Shown here piece by piece: positions 7,974 through 15,919 of a stretch of DNA of 46,649 bases. The stretch lies in contig NZ_VIRS01000050.1 in NCBI RefSeq assembly GCF_006912135.1, positions 1 to 46,649 of the forward strand, given 5' to 3'. The stretch's first letter is position 1. Every line of letters begins with the position of its first letter. The stretch comes from Cryptosporangium phraense. Lineage in GTDB: Bacteria > Actinomycetota > Actinomycetes > Mycobacteriales > Cryptosporangiaceae. A program made the translations under genes and the position numbers. The notes under the pieces were generated by a model. It worked only from the letters and a program-made list of their open reading frames with translations, was not told the DNA's origin and made no database searches.

Positions 7974-8931
7974 CGACGACCTCCGCTCGGGCGACCCGGT
8001 AGAACGCAGCGGTCGGTTCCGACCGGCCGTACCGGGCGGCCGCGTCCCGGGTCGACAGGTCGTCCAGCAATCGCAGCCCCCTGGCCGACAGGTACGACGG
8101 CAACTCGGCCGGGTCGAAGCCGAACGTCCACGGCTCCCCGACCGCCGAGACCGCACCCCGCCATGTCTCGACGTCATCAGGATCCCCGGAGAGCACCGCC
8201 CGGTCGACGTACGTGAAGATCACCTCGCTCCCCAGCGGGACCAGAGAAACGACGACCCGCACCGTCGAGTCGACCGCCGCCTCCGTGAGGTAGTTCGTCA
8301 CGCCCTCCCAGATCACGACCGTCCGCACGTTGGGGTCGAACCCCGCCCGCGTCAGCGCCGCGCCCAGGTCGTCGCGCAGGAAATCGACCGGCACGAACAC
8401 CACTCGACCCCGCAGCACCCGCTGCTTCACCGCCTGCGTCGCCGGGTGATCCACCTCGAACACGGTCGCGTCGGCCAGCGCAGGCAGCCGATGCGCCCGA
8501 CTGTCGAACCCCGCCCCGAGCACCAGCACCTGCAACGCCCCACCCCCAGCGCCAACCCCAACCCCGTCCCCGGCCTCTGGCCCAACCCCAACCCCGGCCC
8601 CGTCCCCGGCCTCTGGCCCAACCCCGGCCCCGGCCTCTGGCCCGGCCCCGGCCCGGGATCCGGACCCAAACTCACCCACCCAGTCATCGATCAACCGCGT
8701 CCGCACCACCGCCGACCCCCGCGGCCCACTCGGCCACCGCGAATCGATGTACCTCTCCAACCGCCGCCCCACCGGCGCCACCTTCGCCGCCAGAGCGGCA
8801 ACCCGATACCCGCCCCCCAAAAACCGCACCGCGTACGGATCGACGAACAACCGCTCCGACGGCGACCGCGCCGACTCCAGCGCCCGGAACAGAGCGACCT
8901 GCACAGCCGTACGACTTCCACCCGAATCCAT
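7966..8931 (-). CDS. SAM-dependent methyltransferase, TIGR00027/LCM-like family
   Basis: The 321-residue protein resembles the actinobacterial leucine-carboxyl-methyltransferase-like class (class I SAM fold). It shows the N-terminal RTAVQVALFRALES and FVDPYAVRFL segments, a SAM-binding motif VLVLGAGFDSRAHRL, an acidic EVDHPATQ strand end and VVIWEGVTNYL. Such enzymes are numerous in mycobacteria and mostly have unknown substrates. Between WVGEF and the SAM motif sits a Gly/Ala/Val/Pro repeat of about 40 residues that is absent from the core fold. The gene is cotranscribed with a TetR regulator that overlaps its end, and a TetR-type operator lies 17 bases before its ATG. Confidence 0.88.
   Translation of the reverse strand: MDSGGSRTAVQVALFRALESARSPSERLFVDPYAVRFLGGGYRVAALAAKVAPVGRRLERYIDSRWPSGPRGSAVVRTRLIDDWVGEFGSGSRAGAGPEAGAGVGPEAGDGAGVGVGPEAGDGVGVGAGGGALQVLVLGAGFDSRAHRLPALADATVFEVDHPATQAVKQRVLRGRVVFVPVDFLRDDLGAALTRAGFDPNVRTVVIWEGVTNYLTEAAVDSTVRVVVSLVPLGSEVIFTYVDRAVLSGDPDDVETWRGAVSAVGEPWTFGFDPAELPSYLSARGLRLLDDLSTRDAAARYGRSEPTAAFYRVARAEVVGA
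8541..8659 (-). repeat. Low-complexity repeat insertion in the methyltransferase
   Basis: On the plus strand the interval is built from CCCCAACCCC and GGCCTCTGGCCC units repeated at roughly 30-36 base spacing. It encodes a run of Gly-Pro-Glu-Ala-Gly and Gly-Val-Gly units in the methyltransferase, in frame, just before the SAM-binding motif. Confidence 0.7.
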
Positions 8932-8947
8932 GCCGCCACCATAAATG

Positions 8948-8961
8948 AATGAACGTCCATT
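8948..8961. promoter_or_regulatory. TetR-type operator upstream of the methyltransferase-tetR operon
   Basis: AATGAACGTCCATT is palindromic at 6 of 7 base pairs and resembles the ATGAACGTTCAT class of TetR operators. It lies 17 bases upstream of the methyltransferase ATG and 28 bases upstream of purC, in a short AT-rich divergent gap. The tetR gene at the end of the operon is the obvious candidate ligand-responsive repressor. Confidence 0.65.
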
Positions 8962-8988
8962 TTTCTAAACAACCACTACCCTGACCCC

Positions 8989-9828
8989 GTGGAGCTTCTT
9001 CATTCCGGCAAGGTGCGTGACGTCTACCTGGACGGCGAGGACCTGATCCTGGTCGCCTCCGACCGGGTCTCGGTCTACGACGTCGTGCTCCCGACCCCGA
9101 TCCCCGACAAGGGCGCGGTCCTCACCCAGCTCTCGCTGTGGTGGTTCGAGCAGCTGGCGGACGTGGTCCCGAACCACGTCGTCAACACCGACGTGCCGGC
9201 CGAGTGGGCGGGCCGGGCGATCCGGTGCCAGCGGCTACGGATGGCGCCGGTCGAGTGCGTCGCCCGCGGCTACCTCACCGGCGGCGGGCTCGCCGAGTAT
9301 CGCCAGACCGGCACGGTCTCGGGCATCACCCTGCCCGAGGGCCTCGTCGACGGCGACCAGCTCCCCGAACCGATCTTCACCCCGTCCACCAAGGCCGAGG
9401 TCGGCCACGACGAGCCGATCTCGTACGACGAGGTCGAGCGCCTCGTGGGCGAAAAAGCAGCCCACGAGCTCAAGACCCTCACCCTCGAGATCTATCGCCG
9501 CGGCGCCGAACTCGCCGCCGAGCGCGGCATCATCGTCGCCGACACGAAGGTCGAGTTCGGCTGGGCTCCGGACGGCACGCTCGTCCTCGCCGACGAGGTC
9601 CTGACGTCGGACTCCTCCCGCTTCTGGCCGGCCGACGAGTACGAGCCCGGCCGCCCGCAGCGCTCGTACGACAAACAGTTCGTCCGCGACTGGGCGACCA
9701 GCACCGGCTGGAACAAGCAGCCGCCGGCCCCCGAGATCCCCGACGAGGTCGTCAAGGCCACCCAAGCTCGTTATTTCGAGGGTTACGAACGCCTCACCGG
9801 CAAAGTCTGGCCGAGCGAGCAACGATAG
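8989..9828 (+). CDS. purC: Phosphoribosylaminoimidazole-succinocarboxamide synthase (SAICAR synthetase)
   Basis: This 279-residue enzyme joins CAIR and aspartate with ATP in purine biosynthesis. It begins ELLHSGKVRDVY, the typical PurC N terminus with the Gly-rich nucleotide loop. It carries both family signatures: VECVARGYLTGGG near 85-97 and VADTKVEFGW near 183-192. LADEVLTSDSSRFWP and the RSYDKQFVRDW segment are also as expected. The GTG start has no clear ribosome binding site, and the short 57-base divergent gap may produce a leaderless or nearly leaderless transcript. No other pur genes are nearby. Confidence 0.97.
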   Translation: MELLHSGKVRDVYLDGEDLILVASDRVSVYDVVLPTPIPDKGAVLTQLSLWWFEQLADVVPNHVVNTDVPAEWAGRAIRCQRLRMAPVECVARGYLTGGGLAEYRQTGTVSGITLPEGLVDGDQLPEPIFTPSTKAEVGHDEPISYDEVERLVGEKAAHELKTLTLEIYRRGAELAAERGIIVADTKVEFGWAPDGTLVLADEVLTSDSSRFWPADEYEPGRPQRSYDKQFVRDWATSTGWNKQPPAPEIPDEVVKATQARYFEGYERLTGKVWPSEQR

Positions 9829-9833
9829 GCGTC

Positions 9834-10475
9834 ATGCGCGTTGACATCTGGTCGGACATCGACTGCCCCTGGTGCTACGTCGGAAAGCGGCGGTTCGAGA
9901 ACGCCCTGGCCGGCTTCGAACACCGGGACGACGTCGAAGTCGTCTACCACTCGTTCGAACTCGACCCGAGCGCCCCGACCGACAAGACCACCCCGGTCAC
10001 CGAACTGCTGAAGGCCAAGTTCGGCATGCCCCAGGCCCAGGTCGAGGCGGCCGAAGCCAAGCTCGAGGGCCTGGCCGCGGCCGAGGGCCTCGGCTACGAC
10101 CACAACCGGCACGCCGGCAACACGTTCGACTTCCACCGCCTGGCGCACTGGGCCGCCGCGCAGGGCAAGCAGCAGCAGCTGCTCGACCACGCCTACGCGG
10201 TGCACTTCGGCGAGGCGAAGTCGGTCCACAGCACCGACGCCCTGGTGGAACTGGCCGCCGACGCCGGCCTCGATCCCGCCGAGGCCCGGAAGATCCTGGA
10301 AGACCCGGCAAGCTACGCCGACGAGGTCCGCCAAGACGAACAGCAGGCCCAACAGCTCGGCATCTCCGGCGTCCCGTTCTACGTCCTCGACATGCGGTAC
10401 GGCGTCTCCGGCGCCCAGCCGACCGAGGTGTTCGCCGAGGCGCTCGCGAAGGCGTACGAACCCGCGTCACGATAG
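9834..10475 (+). CDS. DsbA-family (FrnE-like) thiol oxidoreductase
   Basis: The 213-residue cytoplasmic protein has a thioredoxin fold with an inserted helical domain. It starts MRVDIWSDIDCPWCYVGKRRF, with the redox pair C11/C14 in a CPWC motif, and carries the cis-proline segment GISGVPFYVLDMRYGVSGAQ near the C terminus. FrnE-type proteins act as disulfide isomerases or oxidoreductases; FrnE itself is known from polyketide clusters and from Deinococcus stress protection. No signal peptide is present. The ATG at 9834 follows the purC stop by 5 bases, so it is probably cotranscribed with purC although the functions are unrelated. Longer in-frame starts lie inside purC. Confidence 0.92.
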   Translation: MRVDIWSDIDCPWCYVGKRRFENALAGFEHRDDVEVVYHSFELDPSAPTDKTTPVTELLKAKFGMPQAQVEAAEAKLEGLAAAEGLGYDHNRHAGNTFDFHRLAHWAAAQGKQQQLLDHAYAVHFGEAKSVHSTDALVELAADAGLDPAEARKILEDPASYADEVRQDEQQAQQLGISGVPFYVLDMRYGVSGAQPTEVFAEALAKAYEPASR

Positions 10476-10540
10476 TGAGCACGAAACGGACATGAGTGTC
10501 TCTCTTGCCCTAATTCAGCACCAAGGGTCAAGGTTTACTC

Positions 10541-10951
10541 ATGGACGCGCAGCTGGTGGCGACGTTGCACCGGGTCGCGGCCGCGGGTGGCTCGGCCATC
10601 GTCGCGGCCGCGGCCACGGAGAGCTGGGCTGCGGTCAAGGCCCGGTTCGTCGAGGTGCTCGGGCACGGCCACCGCGGACGTGAAGAGGTCCAGGCCGAGC
10701 TGCTCGAGGAGACCAACCAGGCGATCGGGCACGCCCCGGCCGGGCTGGTCGACCAGATCACCCACGACCAGGAGAGCCGCGCCCAGCAACTCCTGCTGCA
10801 GGCGATGCTCGTCGACCCGTCGGTCTCCGAAGACCTGCAGAAACTGATCGAGGAGCTGAATCCTCCTCCGGAGGATCCCCCGGAGGAGGAACCGCCGGCC
10901 GAGCAGGTGTCAGTCCTCCGCCCGCGCATCCTCGGCGCCCCCTGGGCTTGA
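10541..10951 (+). CDS. Small helical protein of unknown function
   Basis: This 136-residue protein starts at ATG 10541, with an AAGG a few bases upstream. The first 40 residues form an Ala-rich segment (AAGGSAIVAAAATESWAAVKARF) reminiscent of the N terminus of many uncharacterised actinobacterial proteins. The middle is a charged helix with many Gln, Glu and Leu, and the tail is Pro/Glu-rich (PPPEDPPEEEPP). There is no signal peptide or clear membrane helix. Its last 42 bases overlap the end of the convergent gene on the other strand. I do not recognise a function. Confidence 0.7.
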   Translation: MDAQLVATLHRVAAAGGSAIVAAAATESWAAVKARFVEVLGHGHRGREEVQAELLEETNQAIGHAPAGLVDQITHDQESRAQQLLLQAMLVDPSVSEDLQKLIEELNPPPEDPPEEEPPAEQVSVLRPRILGAPWA

Positions 10952-11518
10952 GGTGGGCGTAGGCGACGGACCGGCGGTCGGGCTCGTCGTCGGGCTCACC
11001 GACGGGCTCGCGGACGGAGTCTCCGACGAGTCGGGTACGGCGGCGTCCGACCGGTCCGACCCCTCCCCAGGGGACGCCGGTCCAGCCGGCGTCGTCGCCG
11101 CACCCCACTCGTCGGGCTCCGCCGTCTCCGCCGCCTCCGCCGTCGATGAAGACGACGAAGACGATGACGACGGAGACGACGGAGACGAGAACGACGGCGA
11201 CGGCAGGCGCCAGGGCGGCCGAGGCGACGGCGCCACATACGGACGTCGAGCCTCGTCCTCCGACCACCCGAACGCCGACGCCCGAGACGGCGTAGCCGAA
11301 CCGGCCTGCCCGCCCGGCCCACCCCCCGCAGCCGGCGGCAGACTCCCCGGCCGGGCGGGTGCGATCGTCACCAGATCCGCCCCGGCGTTCGCCACGACGA
11401 GCAGCGCCGCCGTGGACCCCGTCGCCAACACACACAACGCGGCCAGCCCACCCCAGGTCGCCCGCCGCCGAGGAGACTGCCGACGAGGAGACCGCCGACG
11501 GGAACGAGACCGTCGCAT
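10910..11518 (-). CDS. Single-pass membrane protein with a long Ser/Pro/Thr-rich tail
   Basis: The 202-residue protein has a very basic N terminus (RRSRSRRRSPRRQSPRRR), one hydrophobic helix near 23-47 (GGLAALCVLATGSTAALLVV) and an extracytoplasmic region. That region is dominated by Ser, Pro, Thr and Glu, including a run of nine Ser residues near 138-146. This topology (positive inside, disordered outside) is coherent and codon use fits the neighbours, so I take it as real, although a longer frame to 11588 also exists. Its function is unknown. It is divergent from the dehydrogenase operon and overlaps the convergent gene end by 42 bases. Confidence 0.6.
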   Translation of the reverse strand: MRRSRSRRRSPRRQSPRRRATWGGLAALCVLATGSTAALLVVANAGADLVTIAPARPGSLPPAAGGGPGGQAGSATPSRASAFGWSEDEARRPYVAPSPRPPWRLPSPSFSSPSSPSSSSSSSSSTAEAAETAEPDEWGAATTPAGPASPGEGSDRSDAAVPDSSETPSASPSVSPTTSPTAGPSPTPTSSPGGAEDARAED

Positions 11519-11894
11519 CGCCCGCCCTCCCCGTCGTCGCGTCCCGGCGACCGGCGCCTCGCCCCCGCCGCCGTGCTGACGACTTCATCGTCCGACGACA
11601 CCCCCGCCGGGAGCGATCCTGACGCCCCCGGCGTTCGCCCAGGCTCCGCTGCCCGATCGGACGACGGCACCGGAAGCGTCAACAATCGTCGATCGCGACA
11701 GCTAACGGCCGGTCGCACTGTGGGTTTCCGACAGACATGAGCAGGCATCGGTCTGACATGCTGGCGACGAGGGCCACCGACGCCCTCGCCGTCAGACCCC
11801 GGTGTCCCCCGCGCCACCCCTGCGAGCGGCATCGGCAGCGATTCACCGTCGGTGCGGCAATCCCGCGCCGGAGTGCACGAGCGAGGAGATCGGC
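11519..11894. other. Divergent intergenic region upstream of the dehydrogenase operon
   Basis: This 376-base gap separates a minus-strand membrane protein gene from the E1 alpha gene. The ORFs in it look like shadow frames. The 3' half is less GC-rich and contains a two-part hairpin (11751-11797). A GAGGAG ribosome binding site (11883-11888) precedes the E1 alpha ATG. No clear promoter consensus is visible. Confidence 0.5.
11751..11797 (+). promoter_or_regulatory. Two-part inverted repeat in the dehydrogenase leader
   Basis: The outer arms GTCTGAC (11751-11757) and GTCAGAC (11791-11797) pair perfectly. The inner arms CGAGGGC (11768-11774) and GCCCTCG (11782-11788) also pair perfectly around a 7-base loop, leaving an asymmetric internal loop. 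It lies about 100 bases upstream of the E1 alpha ATG and could be an operator or a leader RNA structure. Confidence 0.45.
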
Positions 11895-13040
11895 ATGACC
11901 GAATCCGTCCCCGAGCGGGGCTTCGTTCAACTGCTCACCCCTGAGGGCGAACGGGTCCACGACACCGACTACGACGTCGAACTCAGCGACGACGAATACC
12001 GCGGCTTCTTCCGCGACCTGGTCCTGGTGCGTCGCGTCGACGCCGAGGCCACCGCACTCCAGCGCCAGGGCCAGCTGGGCCTGTGGGCCTCGCTGCTCGG
12101 TCAGGAGGCCGCGCAGATCGGCTCCGGACGCGCGCTGCGCCCGCAAGACATGGCCTTCCCCACCTACCGCGAGCACGGCGTCGCCTGGTGCCGGGGCGTC
12201 GACCCGCTGCACGCGCTGCGGATGTTCCGGGGCGTCGACCTGGGTGCGGCCGATCCGCACGAGCACAACTTCGCGATGTACGCGATCGTGATCGGCGCCC
12301 AGTGCCTGCACGCGACCGGTTACGCGATGGGCGTCCAGAAGGACGGCCGGGTCGGCAACGGCGACGGCGAGGCCGTGATCGCCTACCTCGGCGACGGCGC
12401 GACCAGCCAGGGTGACGTCAACGAGGCGTTCGTGTGGGCGGCCGCGTTCGCCGCACCGGTCGTGTTCTTCTGCCAGAACAACCAGTACGCGATCTCGGCG
12501 CCGACCGACCGGCAGACCCGGGTGCCGCTCTACCGGCGGGCGGCCGGTTTCGGCTTTCCCGGCGTCCGGGTCGACGGCAACGACGTGCTGGCCACCTACG
12601 CGGTCACCCGTCGCGCTCTCGACGACGCCCGCCACGGACAGGGCCCGGCGTTCATCGAGGCGTTCACCTACCGGATGGGCGCGCACACGACGTCCGACGA
12701 CCCGACCCGCTACCGCATCGCCGCGGAGCTCGAGGAGTGGCGGCTGCGCGACCCGATCGAGCGCCTCCGCTCGTTCCTCGTCCGTCAGCAGCTGGCCGGC
12801 CCGGACTTCTTCGACGAGATCGACGCCGAGGCCGACGAGCTCGCCGCCCGGGTGAGAAAGGGCTGCCTCGAGCTGCCCGATCCCGCCCCCGAGACCATCT
12901 TCGACCACGTCTACGCCAACCCCACCGCACCGCTCGAGGCCCAGCGCGAAACCTTCCGCGCCTATTCCTCGGAATTCCTAGCTTCTGGCGACGAAACCGA
13001 GCGGAGTACCGTCCCCCGCCGGGAAGGGAGCCGTCGATGA
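11895..13040 (+). CDS. 2-oxoacid dehydrogenase E1 component, alpha subunit (branched-chain or pyruvate type)
   Basis: This 381-residue subunit binds thiamine diphosphate and decarboxylates a 2-oxoacid together with E1 beta. The ThDP motif GDGATSQGDVNEAF begins near residue 166 and ends with QNNQYAIS near 200. RREHG-like FPTYREHGVAWCRG and the phosphorylation-loop-like YRMGAHTTSDDPTRYR are also present. The sequence resembles the mycobacterial protein named PdhA, since reassigned as BkdA (branched-chain substrates), so that role is likelier than a housekeeping pyruvate role. I choose ATG 11895 because GAGGAG lies 6 bases upstream; a longer frame to 11802 has no such site. Its stop overlaps the E1 beta start (ATGA). 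Confidence 0.93.
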   Translation: MTESVPERGFVQLLTPEGERVHDTDYDVELSDDEYRGFFRDLVLVRRVDAEATALQRQGQLGLWASLLGQEAAQIGSGRALRPQDMAFPTYREHGVAWCRGVDPLHALRMFRGVDLGAADPHEHNFAMYAIVIGAQCLHATGYAMGVQKDGRVGNGDGEAVIAYLGDGATSQGDVNEAFVWAAAFAAPVVFFCQNNQYAISAPTDRQTRVPLYRRAAGFGFPGVRVDGNDVLATYAVTRRALDDARHGQGPAFIEAFTYRMGAHTTSDDPTRYRIAAELEEWRLRDPIERLRSFLVRQQLAGPDFFDEIDAEADELAARVRKGCLELPDPAPETIFDHVYANPTAPLEAQRETFRAYSSEFLASGDETERSTVPRREGSRR

Positions 13041-14020
13041 CGTCGATGACGCTGGCCAAGGCGCTGAACGCCGGTCTGCGCAGCGCGCTGGACACCGATT
13101 CGAAGACGCTGATCATGGGGGAGGACGTCGGCCGTCTAGGGGGCGTCTTCCGGGTTACCGACGGTCTACAAAAAGACTTCGGTGAGCACCGAGTAATCGA
13201 TACACCTCTGGCCGAATCGGGCATCATCGGCACCGCGATCGGGCTGGCGATGCGCGGCTACCGGCCGATCTGCGAGATCCAGTTCGACGGGTTCGTCTAC
13301 CCGGCGTACGACCAGATCGTCAGCCAGCTCGCCAAGATCCACTACCGCTCGCACGGCCAGGTGAAGCTGCCGGTCGTCATCCGGATCCCGTTCGGCGGCG
13401 GTATCGGCGCGGTCGAGCACCACAGCGAGTCGCCCGAGGCGTACTTCGTCCACACCGCCGGGCTCAAGGTCGTGACCTGCTCGAACCCGGCCGACGGGTT
13501 CACGATGATCCAGCAGGCGGTCGCGTCCGACGACCCGGTGATCTTCTTCGAGCCCAAGCGCCGGTACTGGGAGAAGGGCGAGGTCTCCGAGGAGGCCCCC
13601 GCCGAAGACTGGTACCCGCTGCACTCGGCGAGGGTCGTGCGTCCGGGCTCCGACGCCACGTTGGTCGGTTACGGACCGATGGTCCGCACGATGCTCGAGA
13701 GCGCCGAGGCCGCGGCCGAGGACGGGCGCGACCTCGAGGTCATCGACCTGCGGACGCTCTCCCCGCTCGATCTGGAGCCGGTGTACGCGTCGGTGGAGCG
13801 CACCGGGCGGCTGATCGTCGTCCACGAGGCGCCGGGGACGCTGGGGATGGGGTCGGAGATCGCGGCCCGGGTGACCGAGCGGTGCTTCTACTCGCTGGAG
13901 GCCCCGGTGCTGCGGGTGACCGGATACGACACGCCTTATCCGCCGGCCCGGCTGGAAGACGAGTACCTGCCCGACCTGGACCGGGTGCTGGATGCCGTCG
14001 ACCGCTCGTTCGGGTTCTGA
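13037..14020 (+). CDS. 2-oxoacid dehydrogenase E1 component, beta subunit
   Basis: The 327-residue protein has the transketolase pyrimidine-binding domain (LIMGEDVGRLGGVFRVTDGL, then DTPLAESGIIGTAIGLAMRG) and the C-terminal domain (VIDLRTLSPLD, VVHEAPGTLGMGSEIAA). The IPFGGGIGAVEHHSESPEA segment is typical of branched-chain E1 beta proteins. It forms an alpha2beta2 heterotetramer with the gene before it. Start at ATG 13037 overlaps the upstream stop by 4 bases, after a GGGAAGGGAG ribosome binding site. A second in-frame ATG lies three codons on. Confidence 0.94.
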   Translation: MTSMTLAKALNAGLRSALDTDSKTLIMGEDVGRLGGVFRVTDGLQKDFGEHRVIDTPLAESGIIGTAIGLAMRGYRPICEIQFDGFVYPAYDQIVSQLAKIHYRSHGQVKLPVVIRIPFGGGIGAVEHHSESPEAYFVHTAGLKVVTCSNPADGFTMIQQAVASDDPVIFFEPKRRYWEKGEVSEEAPAEDWYPLHSARVVRPGSDATLVGYGPMVRTMLESAEAAAEDGRDLEVIDLRTLSPLDLEPVYASVERTGRLIVVHEAPGTLGMGSEIAARVTERCFYSLEAPVLRVTGYDTPYPPARLEDEYLPDLDRVLDAVDRSFGF

Positions 14021-14021
14021 G

Positions 14022-15596
14022 ATGGCTGAGATCCGCACGTTCGACCTGCCCGACCTGGGCGAAGGGCTCACCGAGGGCGAGATTCTGCGGTGGTTCGTGG
14101 CTCCCGGGGAGACGGTCGCGCTCAACCAGCCGATCGTCGAGGTGGAGACCGCGAAGGCCGCGGTCGAGATCCCGTCCCCGTTCGCCGGGGTCGTGACGAC
14201 CCTCCACGGCGAGGAGGGCGCCACCCTCGAGGTGGGCTCGCCCCTCATCGCGATCGACACCGCCCCCGGCTCGTCCGATGCCACTACGGACGCTACGGCC
14301 GCGGGCGAAACTGCCATCACCGGCGACGCCGCCCTGGCCGCGCCCCCGGCCGGAGCCGACGTGGTGGCGGCGTCCGCCGGCGACCAACCCGGCGAGGGCG
14401 GGCGGACGCCGGTGCTCGTGGGGTACGGGCCTCGCACCGGGGCGGCTCGGCGGCGACCTCGGCGGGCCACGCCGACCCCGGAGCCGGAACCCGCGGTCGG
14501 CGGCGCCGGCCTCGTCGGCGACCAGGCCGAGCCCGCACCCGACACCACGCTCCCGCTGCTCCCGACCATCCCGGACGCGCTGGCCTCGGGCGTCAAACCC
14601 GTGCGCCACGGCGGCCTCGAGATGGGCCGGGCCGCGGAACGAGCCGCCCAGGCGGCCGGCCCGACCACTGCGTTCCCGACGAGTACCGGCCCGGAGCCCC
14701 ACCCCGCGACGGCGACCCGGCCCCGGGCGAAACCGCCGGTCCGCAAGCTCGCCCGCGACCTCGGCGTCGACCTCACCGCGATACCGGCCACCGGCCCCAA
14801 CGGCACGGTGAGCCGCGACGACGTGACTCGCGCAGCGTCGGCCGGAACGTCCGAAACGGCAGTGGCCGGAGCCGCGCCGGACGCGCGGGAGCAGCGGATA
14901 CCGGTCCGCGGCGTGCGAAAGCTGACCGCCGAGGCGATGGTGGCGAGCGTCGCGACGGCGCCGCACGTCACCGAGTGGCTCACGGTCGACGTGACCCGGA
15001 CGCTCCGCGCGGTCCGGCGGCTGCGCGAGAACCCGGCGTTCGCGGACGTCCGGGTGAACCCGATGCTGCTGATCGCGAAGGCGGTCACGCTGGCCGTGGG
15101 CCGGCACCCGGAGGTCAACTCGACCTGGGTCGACGGTCCCGACGGCACCGCCGAGATCGTGGTCAAGGACTACGTCAATCTGGGTATCGCGGCCGCGACC
15201 CCGCGTGGGCTGCTGGTCCCGAACGTCAAGGACGCCGATCGACTGGGTCTTCCCGAGCTGGCCGCGGCGCTCGATCAGCTGGTAGCGGTGGCCAAGGCCG
15301 GCCGCACGCCCCCGGCCGACCTGGCCGGCGGGACGATCACGATCACGAACGTCGGCGTGTTCGGCGTGGACGCCGGGACGCCGATCCTGAACCCGGGCGA
15401 GGCGGCGATCCTCTGCGTGGGGCAGATCGCCGAGCGGCCGTGGGTACACCGGGGTGTCGTGAAGCCGCGTTCGGTGTGTCAGCTCGCGCTGTCCTTCGAC
15501 CATCGGATCGTCGACGGCGAGGGCGGCTCGAAGTTCCTCGCCGACGTCGGGCGGTTCCTCGAGGACCCGGAGGGCGTCGCGCTCGCCTGGTCGTAA
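14022..15596 (+). CDS. Dihydrolipoamide acyltransferase E2 of a 2-oxoacid dehydrogenase complex
   Basis: The 524-residue protein has one N-terminal lipoyl domain (DLGEGLTEGEILRWFV; lipoylated Lys45 in VETAKAAVE). A long Ala/Pro/Thr-rich linker follows to about residue 225, then a peripheral-subunit-binding domain (VRKLARDLGVDLTAIPATGP). The acyltransferase core ends in the catalytic SFDHRIVDGEGG near 490-502. It transfers the acyl group from E1 to CoA and scaffolds the complex. ATG 14022 follows the E1 beta stop by one base. No E3 (lipoamide dehydrogenase) follows; a strong hairpin terminator does, so E3 must be encoded elsewhere. Confidence 0.94.
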   Translation: MAEIRTFDLPDLGEGLTEGEILRWFVAPGETVALNQPIVEVETAKAAVEIPSPFAGVVTTLHGEEGATLEVGSPLIAIDTAPGSSDATTDATAAGETAITGDAALAAPPAGADVVAASAGDQPGEGGRTPVLVGYGPRTGAARRRPRRATPTPEPEPAVGGAGLVGDQAEPAPDTTLPLLPTIPDALASGVKPVRHGGLEMGRAAERAAQAAGPTTAFPTSTGPEPHPATATRPRAKPPVRKLARDLGVDLTAIPATGPNGTVSRDDVTRAASAGTSETAVAGAAPDAREQRIPVRGVRKLTAEAMVASVATAPHVTEWLTVDVTRTLRAVRRLRENPAFADVRVNPMLLIAKAVTLAVGRHPEVNSTWVDGPDGTAEIVVKDYVNLGIAAATPRGLLVPNVKDADRLGLPELAAALDQLVAVAKAGRTPPADLAGGTITITNVGVFGVDAGTPILNPGEAAILCVGQIAERPWVHRGVVKPRSVCQLALSFDHRIVDGEGGSKFLADVGRFLEDPEGVALAWS

Positions 15597-15604
15597 TTTT
15601 CCCT

Positions 15605-15648
15605 CACCGCGCCCCGCTCTCGTCCGATGACGAGGGCGGGGCGCGGTG
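15605..15648. terminator. Strong hairpin terminator after the E2 gene
   Basis: A 20-base-pair stem with one G-T wobble pairs 15605-15624 with 15629-15648 around the 4-base loop CGAT. It begins 8 bases after the E2 stop. There is no T-tract, as often seen in high-GC actinomycetes. Confidence 0.75.
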
Positions 15649-15765
15649 CGTTCGGCCGACGGTCAAGTGGGGCGTCTCACCGATAAATCGATGGAATATT
15701 CGAGGCTACTGGCGCATTATTGAAGGCGTTAAGCTTCGAACAGCGACGGAAAGAAGGCGATTCCC

Positions 15766-15903
15766 GTGTCCACGTTGGCCCAGCGGCTCCGTGAGCGGCG
15801 TACTGCGCACCGTCGTGCCCGGGCCCTGGAGAGGGTTCTGGCACGGGTGCCGGAAGGCACGATGCGCGACGAGATCCTGGTGATTGCTAGCCGGCAGTTC
15901 TGA
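15766..15903 (+). CDS. 45-residue basic helical protein
   Basis: A short ORF encodes 45 residues beginning STLAQRLRERRTAHRR and ending RDEILVIASRQF. The Arg-rich N-terminal helix and the hydrophobic, acidic C-terminal helix (VPEGTMRDEILVIAS) look like a compact two-helix protein. An AGAAGG element lies about 9 bases before the GTG start. A strong rho-independent terminator begins 17 bases after its stop, and another terminator isolates it from the E2 gene, so it appears to be a monocistronic unit. I recall similar short conserved proteins in actinomycetes, but none with a known function. It could bind nucleic acid; that is a guess. Confidence 0.65.
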   Translation: MSTLAQRLRERRTAHRRARALERVLARVPEGTMRDEILVIASRQF

Positions 15904-15919
15904 GCCGCAGCAGCATCCC

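Noticed and set aside
8446-8952. Plus-strand ORF opposite the methyltransferase, rich in Pro/Asn
   Set aside because: It is antisense to a conserved enzyme and its repeat is the complement of the methyltransferase insertion.
10953-11579. Plus-strand ORF opposite the Ser/Pro-rich membrane protein
   Set aside because: It lacks a ribosome binding site and a coherent topology, whereas the minus-strand frame has a basic N terminus, one membrane helix and an extracellular tail.
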